DNA of 64,000 nucleotides from Bacillota bacterium (lineage in GTDB: Bacteria > Bacillota > Clostridia > Oscillospirales > Ruminococcaceae): contig JAEWLW010000065.1 of NCBI GenBank assembly GCA_023457355.1, positions 13,362 through 77,361 of the forward strand, in the 5' to 3' direction. The notes beneath the pieces are model-generated. The model had not been told where the DNA came from and searched no databases. It was given only the letters and a program-made list of their open reading frames with translations. A program made the translations under genes and the position numbers. This document shows, piece by piece, positions 18,199 through 26,250 of the stretch (position 1 is its first letter; each line of letters starts with the position of its first letter).

Positions 18199-18243
18199 CG
18201 GGCGATGCCGGGCTTTAAATTCCTTAAAGCCCGGCATCGCCCG
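18199..18243 (-). terminator. Strong hairpin after the amino acid transporter operon
   Basis: A nearly perfect 19-bp stem (GGGCGATGCCGGGCTTTAA / TTAAAGCCCGGCATCGCCC) lies 11 bases after the UroD-like stop codon. The T-tract (ATTTTCTG) is on the plus-strand side, so it may serve either direction. Confidence 0.7.
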
Positions 18244-18254
18244 ATTTTCTGCGC

Positions 18255-19301
18255 CTAAATAGCGGCCTTTTGAAGTGTCAGGTCGCTGAAATCATATACC
18301 GCTTTTCGCAGCGCATAAAGGTTTCTTTCCGGCAGCAGCTGATCCGCCACACAGCCGGGCCCCAGAATCAGGCCGCGCCCGCCAACCTGTGAGATCGCCT
18401 CCTGAACATGCAGGCGAATATCTGCCACACTGCCGCAGGAAAGCAGGCTCTCTCTGATTTTGATGCCGTTCTCATCATAGTAGGGAATCTCTCTGATGCC
18501 GCCCATTAAGCATTTATTGGTGATTGCGCGGGCCTGCGCCAGGGAGGGGCCGCTCCAACGGTCGTGCCAGTTGATGCAAGGAACCGGGTAGTTTGCAATC
18601 AGCTCAAACATGCCGTGGTCGCCGTGCAGATGCACAATATTAAAATAGGTCTCCTCCTGAAAAGCCGCGATGACCTTCAGGTCGTAAAACTGCCCAAACG
18701 CCTCATACTCCGCCTGCGTGAGAAAATCATCATTTGCACACTGTGTCGCAAAGAAGAAACCGTCCACCCCAGCGTTGATATTGGCGCGCACAAAATTCAC
18801 GGTTGTCTGTGTAATCGCTTCCAGCGCCTGTCTGAACAGGGTAGGGCTTTCTTTCATATCCAGCAGAATCCGGTCGCCTGCCAGCTTTCTGGCGGTGGTT
18901 AGCGGGCTGAAGATAGTCTGAACAACCGGCAGGCTGCCTTTTGTCAGCCGGGTGGTGTATTGTGCGGCTTGCAGCTGCTTGCCATAGGAGCCATAAATGG
19001 CGGGAAGCGGTTCAATTTGGCCCCACTCTTCCACATGGTGAATGCCATAGTCGTCAATGACAGGCGGGCAGTTGGCCTTGTTGAAAATCTTTACCCTTGC
19101 GCCGTAATCCTGTACGCCGTAAAGGCCGAAAGGCATCAGCTTGATGAAATCGAAATCGTATTTCTGCGCAAAAGCGACCTGTGTTTCCGCCAGCGTGCGC
19201 GGATCCTGATCTGCCGCCGAAAAGTGCATCCATAAATTCACGGGGACGCGGTCCACCGCTTCGCCGTGCAAAGCGGCCTTGATGCGTTCAGTCTTATTCA
19301 A
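18255..19301 (-). CDS. Uroporphyrinogen decarboxylase/MtaA-like protein
   Basis: A 348-residue member of the UroD/MtaA superfamily (TIM barrel), which includes corrinoid-dependent methyltransferases and true UroD. The N-terminus MNKTERIKAALHGEAVDRVPV is typical. The zinc motif that reads HxC in MtaA is here H224-L-H226-GD, and the third ligand appears as C317 in LILGPGCVADQLLPERNL, so an unusual His/His/Cys site is possible. It is the last gene of an amino acid ABC transporter operon opposite sulfur amino acid genes, so methyl or thiol chemistry is more likely than haem synthesis (inference). The start is TTG with AAAGGGTG 7 bases upstream. Confidence 0.8.
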   Translation of the reverse strand: MNKTERIKAALHGEAVDRVPVNLWMHFSAADQDPRTLAETQVAFAQKYDFDFIKLMPFGLYGVQDYGARVKIFNKANCPPVIDDYGIHHVEEWGQIEPLPAIYGSYGKQLQAAQYTTRLTKGSLPVVQTIFSPLTTARKLAGDRILLDMKESPTLFRQALEAITQTTVNFVRANINAGVDGFFFATQCANDDFLTQAEYEAFGQFYDLKVIAAFQEETYFNIVHLHGDHGMFELIANYPVPCINWHDRWSGPSLAQARAITNKCLMGGIREIPYYDENGIKIRESLLSCGSVADIRLHVQEAISQVGGRGLILGPGCVADQLLPERNLYALRKAVYDFSDLTLQKAAI

Positions 19302-19316
19302 ATTGCAGCACCCTTT

Positions 19317-19982
19317 CTACCATTTTCTCAGTTTTTGTTCCAGTTGGCCGAACAGCCAGCTTAAGGCGCCGCAAAGCGCCCAATAAACCAGCGCGGCCGC
19401 AATGTAAGCTTCAAGGTAGCCGTAGTTTTGCGCAGAGGCCACCCGCGCCTGAGCAAGAATATCAGTCACGCCGATGGTAAAGGCGAGCGAAAGCCCCTTG
19501 ATAACCCCCAGATAGCTGTTTAACATCACCGGCAGCGCCGCCGTGAGCATCTGCGGCACGATGATTCTGTTGAGGGCCTGTGCATCGCTCAACCCACACG
19601 CGTAGGCCGCGTCCCACTGCCCGGCATCCACCGAGCCAAACGAACCCCGGATGTTTTCAGCCTGCCCCACCGATATGTAGACCGAATAGGCGAACACCAG
19701 TATCACAAGAGCATTTGGCGTGACGCCAAGCAGCCTTTGCATCAGCGGCGGCAGTAAATAGTAAGCGATATAGAGATGGATAATCAACGGCATACCGCGG
19801 GTATAGTCGATGAAAACACGCACCATCTGCCGCAGCACGGGAATCCGGCGGATGCGGACAACCGCGATAAAAAAGCCCAGAACAACACCCATCACCAGAA
19901 TCAGCAAGGCAACACCGACTGTGAAGGGAACAACCTTTAAAATGTAACCGAAATCGTCGCGTATCAGTGCGCCGCTGATCAT
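19317..19982 (-). CDS. Amino acid ABC transporter permease (second)
   Basis: A 221-residue inner-membrane permease of the His/Glu/Gln/Arg/cystine family with about five transmembrane helices. The cytoplasmic EAA-like loop is DAAYACGLSDAQALNRIIVPQMLTAALP (about residues 123-150), the contact site for the ATPase. Its ATG overlaps the previous permease's stop by 4 bases. With two different permeases the transporter is probably a heterodimer. Confidence 0.92.
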   Translation of the reverse strand: MISGALIRDDFGYILKVVPFTVGVALLILVMGVVLGFFIAVVRIRRIPVLRQMVRVFIDYTRGMPLIIHLYIAYYLLPPLMQRLLGVTPNALVILVFAYSVYISVGQAENIRGSFGSVDAGQWDAAYACGLSDAQALNRIIVPQMLTAALPVMLNSYLGVIKGLSLAFTIGVTDILAQARVASAQNYGYLEAYIAAALVYWALCGALSWLFGQLEQKLRKW

Positions 19983-20692
19983 AAGGTCACCTGCTCTCGG
20001 CTGGGAGATTTATAGTTCACCCGCTTTTCCGCGGCCTGGAACAGCTTGCTCACCCCCAGCGTGATGCACCAGTAGATGGCGCCCGCCGCCAGATAGACCT
20101 CCAGCTTTTTAACACCGTAGTCATTGACAATCACCATTTTAGCTTTGCCCATGATGTCGGCCAACCCGATGACAAACAGCACCGATGTATCTTTCACCAG
20201 CTCCACCATCGCGTTTTCAATATTCGGCCACGCGACAGGCAGCAGTTGCGGCAGGATGATGCGCGTGAATTTCTTCATACCGGTCATGCCGATGCTGTCC
20301 GCCGCGTCGTGCTGGCCCTGGTCCACCGCCAGATAGGCCGGGCGCAAGAATTCGGACATGTGCGCCCCATTATAGAGCACCAGCGCCAGCAGGACATAAA
20401 GGGTTTTGCTCCAGTCGTCGATATTTACGCCAAACCCGCGCAGGAACATCGGCAGCGCATAATACACGATAAAAATATGAATGATGCAGGGCGTGCTTCG
20501 GAAAAATGAAACGTAAAGATTCATCAGCGGATAGATCACCCGCCACTTTCTGATGCGGATGACAGCCACCCCCATGGCCAGCGCCAGCCCCAGGCAACCT
20601 GAAAGCACGATAATGAACAGCGTGTAGGGGACGGCGCTGCCGATTCGCTGTATTATTTTCAGCACGTAGTCGATATCAATGCTCAATGACAA
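19979..20692 (-). CDS. Amino acid ABC transporter permease (first)
   Basis: A 237-residue permease homologous to its downstream neighbour, with the EAA loop HDAADSIGMTGMKKFTRIILPQLLPVAWP around residues 125-153. The start is TTG at 20692 with AGGAGGA about 8-10 bases upstream. It lies 34 bp after the binding protein gene and overlaps the next permease by 4 bp, so the unit is co-translated. Confidence 0.92.
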   Translation of the reverse strand: MSLSIDIDYVLKIIQRIGSAVPYTLFIIVLSGCLGLALAMGVAVIRIRKWRVIYPLMNLYVSFFRSTPCIIHIFIVYYALPMFLRGFGVNIDDWSKTLYVLLALVLYNGAHMSEFLRPAYLAVDQGQHDAADSIGMTGMKKFTRIILPQLLPVAWPNIENAMVELVKDTSVLFVIGLADIMGKAKMVIVNDYGVKKLEVYLAAGAIYWCITLGVSKLFQAAEKRVNYKSPSREQVTL

Positions 20693-20726
20693 AGGCCCGT
20701 CCTCCTCTTAACTGTATTTTCGCCGA

Positions 20727-21578
20727 TTAATCTTTATAAAACTGAAGGGTGTCCTCACCGTACCATTTGAGCGACAGTTCGGAAAGCGTGCCGTTCTCAC
20801 GCAGCGTTTTCAGGGCGTCGCCAACCTTTGCGGCAAGGTCTGCCTGGTCTTTTGCAAGCGCAAAATAAGTGCCGTTAATCGCAACGGGCGTTTCAACCGC
20901 CTTCACCTTCAGGCCCAGCTGGGCTTTAATCTCGTTGAAGCCCAGGTTGTTGGGCAGCACCAACGCGTCATACTGTCTGGAATCAACCGAGATAAAACGA
21001 TCGGCCACCGATACGCCCTCGGCAGTGGTGATGGTAATCTGCGCGTCGGGGTGCTCGGCATTGTAGCTGGTCAACAGGTTGAAGATACCGCCATTCGGGG
21101 TGGAAGGCACCAGATTTTTGCCCACAAGGTCGTCAATGCCCTTGATGCTGTCGTCATCCTCATGGACATAGATGTTAATCAGGCTGACGCCGTTGATTGC
21201 ATCGGGCAGCAGATATTTTTCCTCGCGCTCCTTCGTCTTGTAAAGCCCGCCGCCGATGAGGGCATATTTACCGGTGTCAAGGCCGATGGCGGTCGCGTCG
21301 CTCTCGACATATTCCAAATTAAAATCATAGTCGGGAATCAAGCCATCCACCGCATTGAGCACATCAACCTCATAGCCGACTTTATTGCCGTTTTCATCCT
21401 CGAAACTCAGGGGCTTTGAGCCGGATTCAAGTGCCACATTGACCTTTTTGACCTCAGGCGCGCTCACAGAGCCGCTTGACGATGCGGGCGACGACGAAGC
21501 AGCGGTTCCGCCGCAACCGGACAGCGCAGCAGAAATAATACCAAGGGCAAGGGCGGACGCAAATAATCTGTTTTTCAT
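20727..21578 (-). CDS. Amino acid ABC transporter substrate-binding lipoprotein
   Basis: A solute-binding protein of 283 residues from the ATG at 21578. The signal peptide MKNRLFASALALGIISAALSGCGG ends in a lipobox with the lipidated Cys at 22. A Ser/Ala linker follows, then the type-3 periplasmic binding domain beginning VNVALESGSKPLSFEDENG. Family and neighbours point to a polar amino acid. Cystine or a related sulfur compound is the best guess because the divergent genes are C-S lyases (inference). A longer start at 21617 adds 13 residues but has no clear ribosome binding site. Confidence 0.9.
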   Translation of the reverse strand: MKNRLFASALALGIISAALSGCGGTAASSSPASSSGSVSAPEVKKVNVALESGSKPLSFEDENGNKVGYEVDVLNAVDGLIPDYDFNLEYVESDATAIGLDTGKYALIGGGLYKTKEREEKYLLPDAINGVSLINIYVHEDDDSIKGIDDLVGKNLVPSTPNGGIFNLLTSYNAEHPDAQITITTAEGVSVADRFISVDSRQYDALVLPNNLGFNEIKAQLGLKVKAVETPVAINGTYFALAKDQADLAAKVGDALKTLRENGTLSELSLKWYGEDTLQFYKD

Positions 21579-21600
21579 AAAGAATCTCTCTTTCTGTTTT

Positions 21601-22353
21601 TTATATTTGATAGACAAAAGGCTGATAGATACAGTCTAAAAAGCGTTTGGTTGCGGGTTCCTTCGGGTTTAGGAAAAGTTCCTGCGGGGTGCCCTGTTCC
21701 ACGATGCGGCCGCCTTCCATAAAGATGATTCTGTTGGCAATGTTCTGTGCAAAGTTCATCTCGTGCGTGACGACCAGCATGGTAATGCCGCTTTCGGCAA
21801 CCTGCTTCATAACGCCGAGCACCTCGCCGACCAGTTCCGGGTCGAGCGATGAGGTGGGCTCATCAAACAGAATGACATCGGGGCGCAACGCCAGCGCCCT
21901 GGCAATGCCCACGCGCTGCTGCTGTCCGCCCGAAAGTTGGTGCGGATAGGCGTTTTCCTTGCCGGCCAGTCCCACCTTGCGCAGCGCTTCCCTTGCGACA
22001 GTTTCTGCCGATGAGAACGGCATTCGCTGCACCGTGACAAGCCCCTCCATCACGTTTTCCAGCGCGGTCTTATGCCGAAACAGGTTATAGTGCTGAAAAA
22101 CCATCGCAGTTTTTTGGCGCAACGCCAACATTTTCTTTTTGGAGGGCTTATTAAAGTCGTAGTCGATATCGCCGACGGTAATAATGCCCCGGTCGCCTTT
22201 TTCCAGGCAATTGATACAGCGCAGCAGCGTGGTTTTTCCGGTGCCGCTTGAACCGATAATAGCGACGACATCCCCCTTCTCCACCGTGAGATCAATGCCT
22301 TTGAGAATTTCTTTATCCCCGAAGGATTTATGCAAATTTTCGATTTTAATCAT
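21601..22353 (-). CDS. Amino acid ABC transporter ATP-binding protein
   Basis: A 250-residue ATPase that drives the two permeases. Walker A GSSGTGKTT is at about residues 34-42, Q-loop VFQHYNLF, signature LSGGQQQR, Walker B VILFDEPTSSLD and switch VTHEMNFA. The HEMNFA/GRIVEQGTP pattern marks the polar amino acid (GlnQ/HisP/TcyC) subfamily. It is the first gene of the minus-strand operon, with a consensus promoter about 130 bases upstream. Confidence 0.94.
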   Translation of the reverse strand: MIKIENLHKSFGDKEILKGIDLTVEKGDVVAIIGSSGTGKTTLLRCINCLEKGDRGIITVGDIDYDFNKPSKKKMLALRQKTAMVFQHYNLFRHKTALENVMEGLVTVQRMPFSSAETVAREALRKVGLAGKENAYPHQLSGGQQQRVGIARALALRPDVILFDEPTSSLDPELVGEVLGVMKQVAESGITMLVVTHEMNFAQNIANRIIFMEGGRIVEQGTPQELFLNPKEPATKRFLDCIYQPFVYQI

Positions 22354-22486
22354 GGCGATCCCCCTTAAAAAATTTAGGGTTTTACGGCGAAATAGCCGGC
22401 TGCGTATAATTTATCTGGCCAGAAGCGCATGGTGTGATAAATATATTACATACTAAATATATATGATTAATATGAATGTTTGAGAT

Positions 22487-22515
22487 ATTGTAGTATGCAC
22501 ATTACAAAATGTCAA
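22487..22515 (-). promoter_or_regulatory. Promoter of the amino acid ABC transporter operon
   Basis: On the minus strand TTGACA (22515-22510), a 17-bp spacer and TACAAT (22492-22487). Just downstream lies ATTCATATTAATCATAT, which shares ATTCATAT with the repeat around the divergent Rrf2 promoter. Confidence 0.75.
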
Positions 22516-22645
22516 TCACCAGGATACATAATTGTATGAATGAACAAACTGTCAGGCTTATCAAAACAGGCCTTTTATTAATATCGATAAAATTGAAAGT
22601 GAAATTTTCCAACGTAACCCGTAAAATAATAAGGAAAATAGAACG

Positions 22646-22692
22646 ACCGCGTATCAACCTTCTTTTAAACGATTGATACACGGTTTTTATTT
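22646..22692 (+). terminator. Terminator-like hairpin between divergent promoters
   Basis: The arms CCGCGTATCAA and TTGATACACGG form an 11-bp stem with one mismatch and a 15-base loop, followed by TTTTTATTTC on the plus strand. No plus-strand gene is visible just upstream, so it may insulate the two units or end a small unrecognised transcript. Confidence 0.5.
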
Positions 22693-22710
22693 CTAAAATA
22701 TATATAATAG

Positions 22711-22765
22711 ATATGAATTCTATGCTATTGACAAGAACTATTTTCTCCTCTATCATAATTCATAT
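22711..22765 (+). promoter_or_regulatory. Rrf2 promoter flanked by an inverted repeat
   Basis: TTGACA (22728-22733), 17 bp and TATCAT (22751-22756) form a promoter for the Rrf2 gene. ATATGAATT (22711-22719) and AATTCATAT (22757-22765) are perfect inverted copies on either side of it, suggesting an autoregulatory operator. Confidence 0.65.
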
Positions 22766-22793
22766 CAATAGTGTATGGAATGGGGGGCTGTTT

Positions 22794-23240
22794 GTGCGAA
22801 TCTCCGCCAAAGGACGATATGCGCTGGCTGCCGCCGTCAGTATGGCGCAGCGCTACCACACCGGCGAATATATCACGGTCATCAGCATTTCAGAAAAACT
22901 GGGCGTATCAAAAATATACCTTGAACAGGTTTTCTCCCTGTTAAAGCGCGGGGGGCTGGTCAGTTCCGTAAAAGGTGCGCAGGGCGGCTACCAGCTTGTC
23001 CGAATGCCGGGGCAGATAACCGTGCTGGACGTGTTATCTGCTGTTGAAGTCTCGCTGTTTGAGCAGGCGGAGAACACTGTTTTTGAAAAGGCCCCGGACA
23101 TCGACGCGGCTATGCGGTTATCTGCATTTAAAGTTCTGGACGAAGCGGTCAAAGGCGCTTTGGCGCGCGTTACGTTGGGCGATTTGGTCAACGACGCAGA
23201 GAAAATTAAAGGAGAACACGCGATGATGTTCTATATTTAA
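22794..23240 (+). CDS. Rrf2-family regulator, CymR-like
   Basis: A 148-residue winged-helix regulator. The start VRISAKGRYALAAAV, the helix ITVISISEKLGVSKIYLEQVFSLLKRGGLV and the wing VSSVKGAQGGYQL are standard Rrf2 features. The three clustered cysteines that hold an Fe-S cluster in IscR and NsrR are absent, as in CymR, the cysteine-metabolism repressor. Together with the downstream C-S lyases this suggests a sulfur regulator (inference). The start is GTG at 22794, six bases after a GGGGGG site. Confidence 0.85.
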   Translation: MRISAKGRYALAAAVSMAQRYHTGEYITVISISEKLGVSKIYLEQVFSLLKRGGLVSSVKGAQGGYQLVRMPGQITVLDVLSAVEVSLFEQAENTVFEKAPDIDAAMRLSAFKVLDEAVKGALARVTLGDLVNDAEKIKGEHAMMFYI

Positions 23241-23261
23241 CGGCAAAACAGGAGAATGAAT

Positions 23262-24407
23262 ATGGATTTTAACACCCTTTGTATACACGGCAGCAATCTT
23301 AAATACGATACGACGGGCGCCGTCAGCGTTCCGATTTTTCAATCCGCAACCTTCGCCCATCCCGCGGTGGGGCAAAGCACGGGTTACGATTATGCGCGGC
23401 TGCAAAACCCCACGCGCGAGCATTTGGAAAAAACTGTTGCCAAGCTTGAGAACGGATTTGACGCCATGGCCTTTTCAACCGGGATGGCCGCCATTACAGC
23501 GCTGATGGAGCTGTTTTCTCCGGGGGATCATATTGTCGCATCCGATGATCTTTACGGCGGCTCGCACCGGCTATTTTATCACATCTCGGTCAAAAACGGG
23601 CTTTCGTTTGACTTGGTCAACACCTCGTTTGTCGCTGAAATTGCGGCGCGCATCAAACCGGAAACCAAAGCGGTTTTCATTGAGACGCCGACAAACCCGA
23701 TGATGCAGGTAACCGATATTGCCAGAGTTGCAGAACTTTGCAAAGAACGCGGCCTTTTGCTTATTGTGGATAATACCTTTCTGACGCCGTATTTGCAAAA
23801 ACCCCTTGATTTGGGCGCCGATGTGGTGCTTCACAGCGGCACCAAATATCTTGGGGGACATAATGACACACTGGCGGGCTTTTTAGTTGTGGCCGACCCT
23901 GCACTATCCGAACGGCTGCGGTTTATCTACAAGACCACGGGAGCCTGCCTTTCCCCATTCGACAGCTGGCTTTTAATACGCGGCATTAAAACACTGCCCG
24001 TGCGGATGGCGCGCCAGCAGGAAAGCGCCCTGAAAATTGCCCAATGGCTCCGTGAGCAAAAAAACATTAAAGCGGTTCACTACGTCGGGCTGCCTACCCA
24101 CCCGGATTACGAAACATCAAAAAAGCAATCCACCGGTTTTGGCACGATGATTTCCTTTGAAGTTGACAGTGCACAAACCGCACACAGGATGCTCGAGCGC
24201 GTCCGCGTCATTCAATATGCCGAAAGCCTTGGCGGGGTAGAGAGCCTGATCACCTACCCCATGCTGCAAACTCACGCCGATGTACCCAGGGAAGAGCGTG
24301 AAGCCAAAGGAATAAACGAGCGTCTGTTGAGGCTCTCTGTGGGACTGGAAGCCCTCGAAGACCTCATAGCCGATTTAAGGCAGGCGCTGGAGGAGGCGTT
24401 GGCATGA
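23262..24407 (+). CDS. Trans-sulfuration PLP enzyme (cystathionine gamma-synthase/lyase family)
   Basis: This PLP enzyme of the Cys/Met metabolism family makes or breaks C-S bonds in cystathionine, homocysteine or cysteine. In its 381 residues, FSTGMAAI, ASDDLYGGSHRL, ETPTNPMMQVTDI and SGTKYLGGHND are visible; Lys195 in the last motif forms the Schiff base with PLP. Gamma-synthase, gamma-lyase and O-acetylhomoserine thiol-lyase cannot be separated safely from sequence. The ATG at 23262 is chosen because GGAG is 7 bases upstream; the ATG at 23256 is too close. It overlaps the next gene by 4 bases. Confidence 0.92.
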   Translation: MDFNTLCIHGSNLKYDTTGAVSVPIFQSATFAHPAVGQSTGYDYARLQNPTREHLEKTVAKLENGFDAMAFSTGMAAITALMELFSPGDHIVASDDLYGGSHRLFYHISVKNGLSFDLVNTSFVAEIAARIKPETKAVFIETPTNPMMQVTDIARVAELCKERGLLLIVDNTFLTPYLQKPLDLGADVVLHSGTKYLGGHNDTLAGFLVVADPALSERLRFIYKTTGACLSPFDSWLLIRGIKTLPVRMARQQESALKIAQWLREQKNIKAVHYVGLPTHPDYETSKKQSTGFGTMISFEVDSAQTAHRMLERVRVIQYAESLGGVESLITYPMLQTHADVPREEREAKGINERLLRLSVGLEALEDLIADLRQALEEALA

Positions 24408-25597
24408 ACTATAATTTTGACGAGATTATCAACCGCCGCGGAACGGATTCCATCAAGTACGATTTTGCGTCCCGGAGAGGAATGCCGGCGGACGTTCTTC
24501 CCCTCTGGGTGGCGGACATGGATTTTCAGGCACCGCCCGAGGTATTGCACGCGCTGGCCGAAAAAAGCCGCCACGGCATTTTTGGCTATAGCGACGCCGC
24601 GGACGACGGCTATTTTAATGTGCTGTCCGGCTGGTACAAAGAGCGCTTTGACTGGCAACTTTCCCCCCAATGGCTTGTAAAAACGCCCGGCGTTGTATTT
24701 GCTATCTGCACCGCAATCCGTGCGCTGACCCATTTGGGGGATGCTGTACTGATACAGCCGCCGGTTTACTACCCCTTTAGCGAATCCGTCCTTGAAAACG
24801 GGCGTCAGCTGGTATTAAACGAACTGGTTTATGATGGCGGCAAATACACGCTTGACTTAACGGATTTTGAGAATAAAATCATTGAAAACAACGTGAAGCT
24901 CTTTATTCTGTGCAGCCCGCACAATCCGGTGGGAAGGGTATGGTCTCGGGAGGAACTGACGGCGATGGGCGATATCTGTGTGCGGCACGGCGTGACGGTT
25001 GTCGCGGACGAAATACACGCCGACTTTGTTTTCTCCGGCCGCCACCAGGTTTTTGCCAATCTTTGTGCGGCGTTTTCAGAAGTGACCATCACCTGTACGG
25101 CGCCCAGCAAAACGTTCAATCTTGCGGGGCTGCAAATCTCCAACATCTGGATTCCAAACCCCGATATCCGGCGGCGCTTCAGGCAGGAAGTCAATAAAGC
25201 CGGATACAGCCAGCCGAATCTCATGGGGCTTGTCGCATGCAACGCAGCTTATGTGCACGGGGCGCCGTGGCTGGATGCCTTAAAACGTTACCTTGCGGCC
25301 AACCTTGGAATGGTAAAAGATTTCTTTGCGCACGAACTGCCTCAAATCCGCCTGGTGGAACCCGAGGGCACTTATCTCATCTGGCTCGACTGCCGGGCGC
25401 TTGGGCTCTCCGATCAAGCGCTCAACGATTTGATTATCCGGAAGGCCCATCTCTGGTTGGATGCCGGAACGATGTTCGGTGCGGGCGGCGAGGGGTTCCA
25501 GCGCATCAATATTGCCTGCCCCAGGGCTGTTCTGCAAAAAGCGCTGATGCAGCTGAAGGCGGCCGTGGACGCCCTGCCCGTTTCCGGCCCGCGTTGA
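24404..25597 (+). CDS. patB: MalY/PatB-type cystathionine beta-lyase (aminotransferase class I/II fold)
   Basis: A 397-residue PLP enzyme that splits cystathionine or cysteine-like thioethers into a thiol, pyruvate and ammonia. Signatures are PLWVADMDFQAPPEV near the N-terminus, LCSPHNPVGRVWSREEL, VVADEIHADFVFSG and TAPSKTFNLAGLQISN, where Lys236 should bind PLP. MADMDF, DEIHAD and SKTFNLAGLQ are diagnostic of the MalY/PatB group. The ATGA overlap with the preceding gene shows tight coupling. The pair would interconvert homocysteine, cystathionine and cysteine. Confidence 0.92.
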   Translation: MNYNFDEIINRRGTDSIKYDFASRRGMPADVLPLWVADMDFQAPPEVLHALAEKSRHGIFGYSDAADDGYFNVLSGWYKERFDWQLSPQWLVKTPGVVFAICTAIRALTHLGDAVLIQPPVYYPFSESVLENGRQLVLNELVYDGGKYTLDLTDFENKIIENNVKLFILCSPHNPVGRVWSREELTAMGDICVRHGVTVVADEIHADFVFSGRHQVFANLCAAFSEVTITCTAPSKTFNLAGLQISNIWIPNPDIRRRFRQEVNKAGYSQPNLMGLVACNAAYVHGAPWLDALKRYLAANLGMVKDFFAHELPQIRLVEPEGTYLIWLDCRALGLSDQALNDLIIRKAHLWLDAGTMFGAGGEGFQRINIACPRAVLQKALMQLKAAVDALPVSGPR

Positions 25598-25695
25598 ACG
25601 TAACGGCTATTTTGCGCCCACTGCCCAGGTTGCCATAAAAGCCACCGGGCGGTGTACATCCACATCCATGCGCGCGCTTGGCATATTCCGTGAAG

Positions 25696-25726
25696 GCCAT
25701 GATGTTTTGGCTGGGCATCGTGGCCG
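25696..25726. repeat. Locus-specific hairpin, left copy flanking repeat A
   Basis: GGCCATGATG and CATCGTGGCC form a stem. The same hairpin, with the same upstream TGAAG, recurs at 26032-26062, so the intergenic repeat between them is bracketed by a duplication. Confidence 0.6.
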
Positions 25727-25731
25727 CAGCT

Positions 25732-26028
25732 TGTAAAAAACGCATATCGCGCCCATACTGTCGTAGTCAAAAGCGCGCAGGGCCTTAGCGGGCATTTTTG
25801 CCGCCCGCTGTGATAAGCGGATCCAAGCTGCCGCGCGCGCACCTCTATGCAAGCGGTCCGGGCAGCGCCTCAAACGCGCCCTAATCCTTTAACAAGCGCA
25901 GGAGCGGGCGCAAAACAATCCGGTGGATTGTTTTGCGAAAGAGCCCTCGCCGGGGATTCTCCCATGTCGCGTTAAGCAGCATCAGCTTTGTGCAAATTAA
26001 CAACACGCCCAACCTTTTTCGACGGTCT
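25732..26028 (-). repeat. Structured intergenic repeat, copy A (reverse, degenerate)
   Basis: Read on the minus strand this matches copies B (35155-35580) and C (40888-41432). Shared blocks include CCCCGGCGAGG, GCTGCCCGGACCGCT, CTCCGCTTATCACAGCGGGC-like, CTTTTGAYTACGACAGTATGG and TATGCGTTTTTTA. Its end beyond TGCGTTTTTTA is lost. The internal hairpin GCAAAACAATCC/GGATTGTTTTGC keeps base pairing although the arm sequence differs from copy B. Not coding. Confidence 0.75.
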
Positions 26029-26031
26029 GAA

Positions 26032-26075
26032 GGCCATGATGTTTCGGTTAAACATCATGGCCTCAGTTTTTTGTG
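26032..26075 (+). terminator. Terminator-like hairpin, right copy flanking repeat A
   Basis: GGCCATGATG / CATCATGGCC (26032-26062) is a perfect 10-bp stem followed by TCAGTTTTTTGTG. It could end transcription from patB through the repeat. It is a near-duplicate of the hairpin at 25696. Confidence 0.7.
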
Positions 26076-26209
26076 TTGAAGCGGCCTGTGATAGGCCATT
26101 TAATAGCGATATTGGTAATGCTTCATTGGAAGTTTTTATCCTTTTTGCTTACTTAAAACAGGACCGGATGCGTAAGCTTAGGACGGTATTGTCAACCCGC
26201 CACACCGGT

Positions 26210-26237
26210 ACGTCAAAACGGTCCGGCAGACCGTTTT
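26210..26237 (-). terminator. Terminator of the asparagine synthetase gene
   Basis: AAAACGGTC / GACCGTTTT (26215-26237) is a 9-bp stem 14 bases after the asnB stop. On the minus strand it ends in TTTTGACG. Confidence 0.75.
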
Positions 26238-26250
26238 CCCAATTGACTTT

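Noticed and set aside
18255..19301. Call as true uroporphyrinogen decarboxylase (hemE)
   Set aside because: No haem genes are nearby, the zinc-type motif region fits MtaA-like members better, and the gene sits in an amino acid transport operon.
22502..22756. 84-residue AT-rich minus-strand ORF
   Set aside because: It covers two well-formed promoters and a hairpin and has no family pattern.
22354..22793. SAM, cobalamin or T-box riboswitch sought upstream of the sulfur genes
   Set aside because: Only a simple hairpin and promoters are seen; no conserved riboswitch core could be recognised on either strand.
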